A stretch of DNA of 64,000 nt from positions 23,250,001-23,314,000 of the forward strand of contig JBHGNT010000001.1 in NCBI GenBank assembly GCA_043228905.1, given 5' to 3'. The notes under the pieces were generated by a model. That model was given only the letters and a program-made list of their open reading frames with translations. It ran no database searches and was not told where the DNA came from. This DNA is from Azolla caroliniana (Eukaryota > Polypodiophyta). Both the position numbers and the translations under genes were made by a program. This document shows positions 52,434-61,700 of the stretch, one piece after another. How positions within the stretch are numbered: the stretch's first letter is position 1; each line of letters starts with the position of its first letter.

Positions 52434-53549
52434 TCAAACCTCCGGAACGTGTCGGACATCCCTCAGCAGCAACTTGCATCCGGTTGGTGTCGACAACCAC
52501 ACGTCTCCTATGCCGACAATTCGGCATGTACCTTCATTCCCCATCCGGACACAGCCGTGATCACCGGCTGAGTAGGATGAGAAGCATTTCCGGTCCGGGG
52601 TAAGGTGGAACGACGCTCCGGAGTCTACCACCCAGGTCATCTCGTCACCGACAAGGTTTATCTCACTCTCCTCGGTGATGAGCATCAACTCCTCTTCACT
52701 TGCCGCGATTGCCGTCATTCCCTTCCGGTCCGGTCCCCTACGGTCTTTACCGTTCCGGTCCGGTGTCCGCTTCGAATCGGTTCCGTCGGTTTCCTTGTCT
52801 TTATGGAAGTGCCGACAGTTCTTCTGGAAGTGTCCCGGCTTGCCGCAATAGAAGCAAGTAGGCCTCCCCCTTGACTTTGACCGTGTCCCCGACTTCTCCC
52901 GGTTCTGGGGACTACGGTTTCTATGTCTTCCGCGTTCCGATTCGGTAAGGAGCGCTTTGGAGTCGGAGCTCGTATCTTTATCTTTCCGACGCGCCTCCTC
53001 ATCTAGCAAGCTCGACTTTACTCTTGCTAGGGATAACCGCTTTCCTTCCGGCCCGGCGTTGCCCAAAGTGACAACCAATGTCTCCCAGCTATCCAGGAGG
53101 GAACCGAGCAGGAGTAGCGCTAGTACCTCATCGGTGAGAGGTACTTCCAATGAAGTTGCCTGGTGGATCAGCCCCTGGAAGGCATTCATGTGCTCCGCCA
53201 TGCTGGAGCCATCTTGGTACCGGAGTCTTACTAGCTTCCGGAATACCGAAACCTGGTTAACAGCATTTTTGTTCTGAAACATTATGCCGATCTTCTCCCA
53301 GAGCTCATGAGCCTTGCTCTCTTCATTGAAGTTGTTGTACAGGCTCATGTCAATGAAGCACCGTATGTATGCCGTTGTCTTCATGTGCATCACCTCCCAT
53401 ATCGCGGCGTCGATTTTGTTCGGTCTCTTGTCCCCGAACTGAACCGGCAGCCAGAGGTCTTTAACCACGAGCATGTCCCTCATCTTCGACTTCCACACTG
53501 AATAGTTGGAGCCGGTGAGCTTGAACATGCCGCCAAACGATTCGTCCAT
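52434..53549 (-). CDS. gag: Copia D gag-protease
   Basis: 371 residues starting MDESFGGMFKLTGSNYSVWK. Gag core (UBN2-like: WEVMHMKTTAYIRCFIDMSL, LWEKIGIMFQNKN, VSVFRKLVRLRYQDGSSMAE), an Arg/Ser-rich basic stretch, zinc knuckle CFYCGKPGHFQKNC at about residues 232-245, then protease with WVVDSGASFHLTPD and CVRMGNEGTCRIVGIGDVW. It ends VRHVPEV-UGA; the next codons (LNLIS) continue the usual copia sequence in the same frame. So the protein is a full Gag plus protease, and pol would need UGA readthrough. Confidence 0.9.
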   Translation of the reverse strand: MDESFGGMFKLTGSNYSVWKSKMRDMLVVKDLWLPVQFGDKRPNKIDAAIWEVMHMKTTAYIRCFIDMSLYNNFNEESKAHELWEKIGIMFQNKNAVNQVSVFRKLVRLRYQDGSSMAEHMNAFQGLIHQATSLEVPLTDEVLALLLLGSLLDSWETLVVTLGNAGPEGKRLSLARVKSSLLDEEARRKDKDTSSDSKALLTESERGRHRNRSPQNREKSGTRSKSRGRPTCFYCGKPGHFQKNCRHFHKDKETDGTDSKRTPDRNGKDRRGPDRKGMTAIAASEEELMLITEESEINLVGDEMTWVVDSGASFHLTPDRKCFSSYSAGDHGCVRMGNEGTCRIVGIGDVWLSTPTGCKLLLRDVRHVPEV

Positions 53550-53564
53550 TTTCTATGTCATTTC

Positions 53565-53576
53565 GCTCTGATACCA
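53565..53576 (-). promoter_or_regulatory. PBS, initiator tRNA-Met type (copia D)
   Basis: TGGTATCAGAGC on the minus strand, 12/12, two bases from the LTR. Confidence 0.9.
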
Positions 53577-53702
53577 CTTGACGGGAACTACAACGCTCCC
53601 TCTACGCAATGCTCGGCCACAACCGAGCTTAGGATCATACACAGAAAACGGGAAATACAGAACGACACAATGGAAGAGAAGAGTACGCAGGATGTTTACG
53701 TG

Positions 53703-54777
53703 GATGTTATTGTGCTTGATTGCCTCGATTTGGCATCCTATGATCAGCACATCCTTCATCATCTCCTTCCATAGGGCAAAGTTTTTGTCGTCGAACTTTA
53801 TGATCTCACGGCTTGTGCCGGATGTCGAGGCCATTGTTCTTATGGAGGTTTTTGTCAGCCTAGTCTTTTCCTTCAATCTTCTTGCTCTTCTTATATGGAC
53901 GTTATATGGGTTCCAATTCGTTCTTATACCACTTGCTAACACCGGTGGTGCCTGGTAGACTATGCACAGATCGTGTGAAAGCTTGTATTGGATCTTGGCG
54001 TGGAGCGGGCAAGCGTATAGTAAGCATGAGGTCTTGTGTTCTACTCATGATACGAGTTATATTAAGTATGCACAAATATACACAAGTATATAGCAAAGAG
54101 GAGATCTTGCATTATTCAACGTCATCTTGTACATGGAGGAATGCCTCCTATTTATACATGAGATCACTTAGCCCTAACTCCAAAGGAGCGTTCACACTAG
54201 AACATACAATAGTGAGAGTAGGACTTTTAACCCAAATTTTATAAAGGTTTCTTTCTTAATCTATCATTTTCAGCCTAAAAAGAGGCCTTTTTTATCAAGT
54301 TATTGTGTAAATCCTTTGTAATCTCATTTTCCTTGTGCTAATCGCATGATTTGATCCAAACCTCCGTATTCACCGTTGTGATGAGAGTGAGAGGAGGAAG
54401 GTGAGGAGCTCGTTGTTCCTTCAACGCATATGAGCTTTCAACTCCAACAAGCTTTCAACTATAGAGAGCTTTTGACTCTATAGAACCTTAGACTTTGGTG
54501 ACCTTTTGACTCCCACAACCCTTCGATTGTGATGAGTTTTCGACTCTTACGAACTTTCAAGTCTTACAAGCTTTTGAGCTATCTAGTCTTATGATCTTTT
54601 AACTCCTAGGAGTTTTTGACTCCCCAAACATTTACACGACTTCATAAATTGTGTCCCATGCAAATTGCCACAACAAGAAATATGTGAGAATGGTATATTT
54701 CCATCCCATGCAAATTGTAGGGATCAAATGTCAAAATTTAAAGAAGCCGAGAGGATACTCGAAAGGTATGTGATTGA
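53703..54777 (-). repeat. Duplicate of copia M gag start and LTR region
   Basis: Repeats 47498-48567 with only a handful of differences (for example an inserted G at about 54069). Joined abruptly to D's 5' LTR at 53702/53703. Confidence 0.9.
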
Positions 54778-54885
54778 TGTTAGGATTTCGGTCCCTTCGG
54801 ATGGGATATGAGTATCCGGCAATGAAGGCCCAGTGAAAACTGGATGATGAAGGCCCGATGAGAACCTCTCACCGGATGAAGGGAC

Positions 54886-55704
54886 TAACGGGAACTACAA
54901 CGCTCCCTCTACGCAACGCTCGGCCACAACCGAGCTTAGGTTCATACACAGAAAACGGAAAATAAAGAACGACACAATGGAAGAGAAGAGTACGCAGGAT
55001 GTTTACGTGGAAAACCCAAACTAAGGGAAAAAAACCACAGCAGCCCACAGGCTGCAAACTATCACTATGTTGGAATGTACAAACAGTGAGTTCACCGAGG
55101 CAACGACCTCGTGCTCACGATCTTCGCCACAGGCGGCGGTTACAACAGAGGCAGCGACCTCTTTCTCTCTCTCTCTCTCTCTGTACACTATTATGTGCTC
55201 TCTCTTCTTCTTCTTGCACCAACAAGAAAAATGACAACAACAACAGTAACTAAAAGTTTGCCCTAAGTCATATTTATACTAATATGAATTTTCGGCTATT
55301 TACAAATATAGCCTCGATGGACTCTCAGAAACATATTTACGAATATGTCTCTTCATCAGGTTCTCACCGGGTCTGCACCATCCGGCTCTCCGTAGCCGGG
55401 TACTCCTCATCCGGATCTCACCGGGTCTGCACCATCCGGCTCTCCATAGCCGGGTACTCCTCATCCGGTTCTCACCGGGTCTGCATCATCCGGCTCTCCG
55501 TAGCCCGGTACTCCTCATCCGGTTCTCACCAGGTCTGCACCATCCGGTTCTCCGTAGCCAGGTACTCCTCATCCGGATCTCACCGGGTCTGCACCATCCG
55601 GCTCTCCGTAGCCGGGTACTCCTCATCCGGTTTCGGCCTCGGCCGAGTTTGTTCATCGGCACTGTACTTCTCTCTTCCCATCCAGAGGGACCTGTCTCCC
55701 AATA
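54886..55704 (-). repeat. Solo LTR of copia D in the D' 5' LTR
   Basis: 819 bp flanked by perfect GGGAC (54881-54885 and 55705-55709). Its left end equals D's 3' LTR (both mutated to TAACGGG), while its right end differs (TCCCAATA against TCCTAACA). This fits recombination between the two LTRs of a duplicated D. Confidence 0.9.
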
Positions 55705-55709
55705 GGGAC

Positions 55710-55870
55710 ATATATGTAAATATGTTCCAGAGAGCCCATTGGGCTATATTTGTAAATAGCCTAAAAGTTGTATTAGTATAAATATGACCTAGGGCAAACT
55801 GTTGTTGTGGTCGTCATTATTTTGTATAGAGTTATTGGTGTAACTGTTGTACAGAGCATAGCAAACGGAG

Positions 55871-55928
<58 letters not shown>

Positions 55929-56212
55929 ATTCTCTGTTGCAACTGCTGCCAGACAAAGATTGTGAGCAAGAGGTTGTCGCCTCTTTGTTCACCTGTTGTA
56001 TTCTCCTTACATAGTGATAGTTCAGAGTCTGTGGGCTCCCGTGGTTTTTCCCATTTAGGGTTTTCCACGTAAACATATTGTGCACTCTCTTTCAACGTTT
56101 TTTTCGTGTATACGTGTATCTATCTCCACATTCCCATTTCTGTGTTTGTAATTCTTAACAAAGTAGTCAAAGACTCGGTTGTGGCCAAGCATTATTCCGC
56201 ATATTCTTGTCA
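55710..56212 (+). repeat. D' 5' LTR, remainder
   Basis: Continues 54778-54885 and ends ATTCTTGTCA. TATAAATATG near 55778; (TA)n(GA)n at 55870-55926. Confidence 0.85.
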
Positions 56213-56215
56213 AAC

Positions 56216-56227
56216 TGGTATCAGAGC
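56216..56227 (+). promoter_or_regulatory. PBS, initiator tRNA-Met type (D')
   Basis: TGGTATCAGAGC, 12/12. Confidence 0.9.
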
Positions 56228-56242
56228 AAAACGACACAGAAA

Positions 56243-57325
56243 ATGGAAGATTCGTTGGGAGGCATGTTCAAGCTCATCGGCTCCAACTACTCAGTGTGGA
56301 AGTCGAAGATGAGGGACATGCTCGTGGTTAAAGATCTTTGGTTGCCGGTTCAATTCGGGGACAAGAGGCCGGACAAGACGATGCCATAGTGTGGGAGGTG
56401 ATGCACATGAAGACGACGGCATACATACGGTGCTTCATCGACATGAGCCTGTACAACAACTTCAATGAAGAAAGTAAGGCTCATGAACTCTGGGAGAAGA
56501 TCGGCATTATGTTTCAGAACAAAAATGTTGTTAATCGGGTTTCGGTATTCCGGAAGCTAGTAAGACTCTGATACCAAGATGGCTCCAGTATGGCGGAGCA
56601 CATGAATGCCTTCTAGGGGCTGATTCACCAGGCAACATCGTTGGAAGTACCTCTCGCATGAGGTACTAGCACTGCTCATGCTCGGTTCCCTCCCATATAG
56701 CCGGGAGTTGTTAATTGTCACTTTGGGCAACGCCGGGCCAGAAGGGAAACGGTTATCCCTAGCAAGAGTCAAGTCAAGATTGCTAGATGAGGAGGCACGT
56801 CGTAAAGACAAGGATACGAGCTCCGACTCCAAAGCGCTCCTTACCGAATCGGAACGCGGAAGACAAAAGAACCGTAGTCCCCAGAACCGGGAAAAGTCAG
56901 GGACACGGTCAAAGTCAAGGGGGAGGCCCACTTGCTTCTATTGCGGCAAGCCAAGGCACTTCCAGAAGAACTATCGGCATTTCTGGAAAGACAAGGAAAC
57001 CGATAGTACCGATTCGAAGAGGTCACCGGACCGGAAGGGAACGACGGCAATCGCGGCAACTAAAGAGGAGTTGATGCTCATCACCAAGGAGAGTGAGTTG
57101 AACCTTGCCGCCGACAAGACAACGTGGGTTGTCAACTCCGGAGCGTCGTTCCACCTAACTCCGGACCGGAAATGCTTCTCATCCTACACGGTCGGTGATC
57201 ACGGCTGTGTCCGGATGGGGAATGAAGGTACATGCCGAATTGTCGGCATAGGAGACGTGTGGCTGACAACACCAACCAGATGCAAGTTGCTGTTGAAGGA
57301 TGTCCGACACGTTCCGGAGATTTGA
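56243..57325 (+). pseudogene. gag: Copia D' gag-protease, broken
   Basis: MEDSLGGMFKLIGSNYSVWK onward, with a 1-base loss near 56380, stops at about 56569 and 56617 and a frame change near 56660. The zinc knuckle reads CFYCGKPRHFQKNY (Gly to Arg, last Cys to Tyr) and the protease reads VVNSGASFHLT, where the catalytic Asp has become Asn. It ends VRHVPEI-UGA at the same codon as D. Confidence 0.85.
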
Positions 57326-60258
57326 TTGAACCTGATATCAGTCGATCGGCTAGGTGATGAAGGCTACACGGGTAGCATCCGGAACAGTGTCATGAAGTTC
57401 AGCAAGGGGAGCCTGATAGTGGCTCGGGCCCGGAAGGTCAACACTTTGTACCTGATGAATGCTCGGTTATGCCCGATGGACGTGAACCTTGCATCCGACA
57501 CTACCGGTGAGCTGTGGCACAAGAGACTGTGTCACATGAGCGAGAAGGGGATGAAGAGTCTTGCCAATGACAACCTCATTCCGGTGAAGAACGTGCCTCT
57601 TGAGAGATGCACCGACTGCTTAGCCGGTAAGCAAAACCGGACCTCCTTCCGATCAAGGCCACCAATGAGATGTAATGCACCATTGGAGCTAGTGCATACC
57701 GATGTGTGTCAAGTAGACACGAAGACACATGCCGGAGCACAGTACTTCGTGACGTTCATAGATTACCACAGCCGGAAGTTGTGGGCCACACCGTTGAAGA
57801 TGAAGGATCAAGTGTTATCCGTCTTCAAGGAGCTCCACGCAAGAATGGAAAGAGAAACCGGCCGGAAGCTAAAGGCGGTTCGAGCAGACAACGGAGGTGA
57901 ATACCGGGGGCAGTTTGAGGAATATTGCCGCTCGAAGGGAATCCGGCTCGAATTTACCGTGCCGAAGACGCCGGAACTAAACATATTGGCCGAGAGGATG
58001 AACCGAACCATAATGGAGAGGGTCCAGAGTATGCTAGCACATGAAAAGTTACCCAAGAAGTTTTGGGCTGAGGCGTTGTCGACAGCGACATATGTGATAA
58101 ACAGGTCACCCTCAGTACCCTTGGATGGAGACACACCGTAGAGAGTGTGGACCGGTAAGGAAGTGTCTTACCGGCATCTGAAGGTGTTCGGGTGTCTCGC
58201 TTGCGTGCATGTTGCAAAGGACCGGAGAGCAAAGTTGGATCCAAAGTCCCGGCCTTGCATATTCCTCAGATATGGCGATGATGAGTTCGGCTATCGAGTG
58301 TGGGATCCGGTCGACAAGAAGGTTTTCCGGAGTCGAGATATTATCTTCATGGAGGACAAGACCCTTGTCGACTGGGAGTCGGAGAAGAAGATAATGAACT
58401 TTGAGTCGACCAATAAGGATCAGTCCGATGAGATTCGGACCTACCCGGTAAGAGTCGGTTGACACTAGAAGAATCATCCGGTTATGGTGAGGATACTGAA
58501 CCGGCAAAAGAAGAAGAAGAGGAGGAAGTAGAAACCAGAACCGGCCAAGACCCCGAATCGGATTCGGATGAAGAACAAACAGAGGAGCCGGTTACTGAAA
58601 GCCAAGGGTGCAAATATCCTCTCAAAGAGAGAAGGGCCCCCTGGAGATTTCCGGATGCAGAGCGTGTGCTGCTAACCGATGAGGGGGAGCCGGAAAGCTT
58701 CGAAGAAGCAAAGCAGGACACCCACAGCCGCAAGTGGTTGAGTGCCATGCAAGACGAGATGGATTCCTTGCATGAGAACCACACGTATGAATTGGTGGAG
58801 TTGCCTAAAGGAAAGCGGGCACTCCGGAATAAGTGGGTGTACAAGCTGAAACCAAGAAATGCCGGTAACCCCCCAAGATACAAAGCCATGATCGTGGTGA
58901 AGGGGTTCCAACAAAAGAAGGGCGTGGACTTCGACGAGATATTTGCCCCGGTAGTAAAGATGACTTCCATCCGGACGGTGCTGAGCATAGCGGCAAGCAT
59001 GGACCTCGAGGTAGAGCAGTTAGACGTGAAGACGGCGTTCCTCCACGGCAACCTCGAAGAGGAGATCTACATGCAACAACCGGAGGGATTTGTGAAGAAA
59101 GGGAAGGAGCACCTGGTTTGCCGGTTGAAGAAGAGCCTCTACGGTTTGAAGCAGGCTCCCCGGCAATGGTACCGGAAGTTCGAATCCTTCATGACGGATC
59201 AAGGATACAACAAGACGTAGGCTGATCACTGTGTATTTGTGAAGAAGTTCGAAGGTGGAGACTTCTTGATACTCCTCCTGTATGTGGACGACATGTTGAT
59301 CGTCAGACGAGACCAAGTCAAGATACAGATGCTGAAGAAGGCTCTGAACCGGACCTTCTCAATGAAAGACTTGGGTCCGGCAAGACAAATACTGGGGATG
59401 CATATCATCCGCGACCAGTCAAAGAAGCAATTGTGGCTATCACAGGAGAAGTACATGACAAAGGTGCTTCAGCGGTTCAACATGTCAGATGCGAAACCGG
59501 TCGGATCTACACTCCCGGCAAACTGCAAGTTATCCGGTAAGCAAAGCCCGAAGACGAAGGCACAGAAGGCGGATATGATGAAGATACCATATGCCTCTGC
59601 CGTCGGGAGCTTGTTGTACGCAATGGTGTGTACCTAACCGGATATCGGATACACAGTCGGAGTGGTGAGCCGGTTTATGAGCAATCCCGGCAAGGAGCAT
59701 TGGAATGCGGTAAAATGGATACTCTGGTACTTGAAAGGCACCTCAAGTATGTGTCTCCGATTCGGCTCCGGTAAACCCCAACTTGACAGTTTCACCAATT
59801 CGAATATGTCAGTTGATGAGAATACCAGCCAGTCAACATCGAGATATGTTATGACATATGCAGGGGGAGTTGTTTCGTGGTAATCGAGGCTGCAGAAGAC
59901 GGTTGTGTTGTCAACCACAGAGACGGAGTACATGGCGGTTGTGGAAGCCGGCAAGGAAATACTATGGGTGAAGGACTTCGTCGAAGAGCTAGGGATCTGG
60001 CAAGAGGAATACCGGCTCTATTGCGACAGTCAAAGTGTCATCCACCTTGCAAAGAACACAGCGTATCATTCCAAGACGAAGCACATCCAACGGAGGTACC
60101 ACTGGATCCGGGAGCGAGTGGAAGATCGAGAGTTCGTGCTGACGAAGATCCACACGGAGGAGAACAGGTCGGATATGCTGACCAAGGTGTTGACACCCGA
60201 CAAGTTGGACGCATGCCGGAAGCAAATTGGACTAACCAGCCATCCCATGCCGGAGTGA
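57326..60258 (+). pseudogene. pol: Copia D' integrase, RT, RNase H, broken
   Basis: Same order as D: LWHKRLCHMSEKGM, HTDVCQ, RADNGGEYRG, LAERMNRT, then RT with LDVKTAFLHGNLEEEIYMQQ and LLLYVDDMLIVR, and RNase H with LYCDSQSVIHLAKNTAYHSK, ending GLTSHPMPE at 60258. In-frame stops at 58139, 59218, 59635 and 59881 and a break near 58460. All catalytic motifs remain recognisable. Confidence 0.85.
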
Positions 60259-60268
60259 AGGGGGAGTT

Positions 60269-60841
60269 TATTAGGATTTCGGTCCCTCCAGATGGGATAT
60301 GAGTACCTGGCAATGAAGGCCCAGTGAGAACCGGATGTTGCAGGCCCGGTGAGAACCTCTCACCGGATGAAGGGACATATGTGTAAATATGTTCCAGAGA
60401 GCCCATTGGGGCTATATTTGTAAATAGCCCGAAATTCGTATTAGTATAAATATGACCTAGGGCAAATTGTTGTTGCGGTCATCATTATTTTGTATAGAGT
60501 TATTGGTGTAATTGTTGTACAGAGCGTAGTAGACGGAGAGAGAGAGATACATAGTAATTCTCTGTTGTAACTACCGCGAGACAAAGATTGTGAGCAAGAG
60601 GTTGTCGCCTCTTTGTTCACCTGTTGTATTCTCCTTACATAGTGATAGTTCGGAGTTTGTGGGCTCTCGTGGTTTTTCCCATTTAGGGTTTTCCACATAA
60701 ACATATTGTGTACTCTCTTTAAGTGTTTTTTTTCGTGTATACGTGTATCTATCTCCGCATTCCCATTTCTGTGTTTGTAATTCTTAACGAAGTGGTCGAA
60801 TACTCGATTGTGGCCGAGCATTATTCCGCATATTCTTGTCA
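60269..60841 (+). repeat. D' 3' LTR
   Basis: 573 bp, TATTAGGATTTCGG to ATTCTTGTCA. Lacks the 54-bp repeats of the D LTRs; TATAAATATG near 60448. Confidence 0.9.
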
Positions 60842-60846
60842 ATTGA

Positions 60847-61450
60847 TACCGACAAAGTGCATATTGTGGACGAGGCCTAATATTGGTTTAGAATATTGAG
60901 CATGGAAACTTCTATGGTACAATGTCTCGCTCCAATGCTGATATTTTGATTGCCAAGACCTTGTCCGTAAATGTAAGCATTTACTCGAAATTCGGATTAT
61001 CATCAAGAGGCACATGACATCCCTATGTGTTTCGTTACAATTTATAGATCATGCAGCCCAAATGGGAATGGATGATACCATAAAAACATAAGTGGAGATT
61101 GAGGTAGAATCAGTTGTGGAGACAAACCCTAGAACATCTAACATGGAATCATGAAAGTCTAGAATACAAAAGGCTAAGGAAACTATTCAATGTCTCAAAC
61201 AAGGGTTGGGATCCTTCAACCGAGATCCTACATTGGCTCTTTTCAACTCTGGCCTCCATTTGAGTCTAAGCTCCCTTTGACTCTAGGCTCCCTTCGAGTC
61301 TAAGCTCCATTGGACTCTATGCTCCCTACGAGTTTGAGGATCCTTCGAGTTCAGGACCTATCCTCTACGCCTTCCCAGACCTTGTGACCTCCCTAGTCCA
61401 AGACCCCTATGGTCCCATTCGGTAGCACACGCATGCGCGTTATTGCAACA
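60847..61450 (+). repeat. Degenerate LTR end, tRNA-Trp family
   Basis: Only the last about 80 bp (CCTAGTCCAAGACCCC to TATTGCAACA) are clearly the family LTR. 61240-61370 is a degenerate repeat of about 20 bp units (GACTCTAGGCTCC-like). The rest of the stretch is not recognised. Confidence 0.5.
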
Positions 61451-61455
61451 TAATT

Positions 61456-61473
61456 TGGTGAACCCGGCGTGAA
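61456..61473 (+). promoter_or_regulatory. PBS, tRNA-Trp type
   Basis: TGGTGAACCCGGCGTGAA, one mismatch to the tRNA-Trp complement. Confidence 0.8.
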
Positions 61474-61496
61474 AGAACGGCAAGGGAGAATTCAAG

Positions 61497-61700
61497 ATGA
61501 GAAGAGGAGACCTTGTCAAGATGATGGTGGAATCCATGGACCGGTTGATGCATGCATGAGAAAGCACGTTTAGCCTAGATTGGGCCATAGAGACCATAAT
61601 CTGTACATCTGTGCGTTTCAATGGGAAAGACATCTCATGCTACTTGCATTTAACTTATTTCCTCCTATGTGCACCCCACATCACAGAAGCGTAGCCTTCG
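61497..61700 (+). pseudogene. gag: tRNA-Trp family gag remnant
   Basis: MRRGDLVKMMVESMDRLMHA, a stop, then LDWAIETIICTSVRFNGKDI and a CYLHL-like stretch. It lines up with the start of element C gag (MRGSDLVEAM, LDRAIEVVVGTIGRFSGKD). It fades after about 65 residues. Confidence 0.65.

Larger units (their letters stand above)
48676..53702 (-). mobile_element. Copia D (Tork type), coding-intact, 5' LTR truncated
   Basis: Minus-strand copia: 3' LTR 48676-49493, purine tract AAGGGGGAG near 49497-49505, pol 49503-52433, gag-protease 52434-53549, PBS 53565-53576, and only the last 124 bp of the 5' LTR (53579-53702). There the sequence jumps to a duplicate of copia M. Inserted in the D' LTR with GGGAC at 48671-48675. 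Both frames are open except for one UGA between them. The promoter-bearing part of the 5' LTR is gone. Confidence 0.9.
54778..60841 (+). mobile_element. Copia D' (Tork type), decayed, full length
   Basis: Plus-strand relative of D: 5' LTR 54778-56212 (including a D solo LTR), PBS 56216-56227, gag-protease 56243-57325, integrase-RT-RNase H 57326-60258, purine tract GAAGGGGGAG (60258-60267), 3' LTR 60269-60841. ATTGA flanks it at 54773-54777 and 60842-60846. Many stops and a few frameshifts; 3' LTR begins TA instead of TG. Confidence 0.9.
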
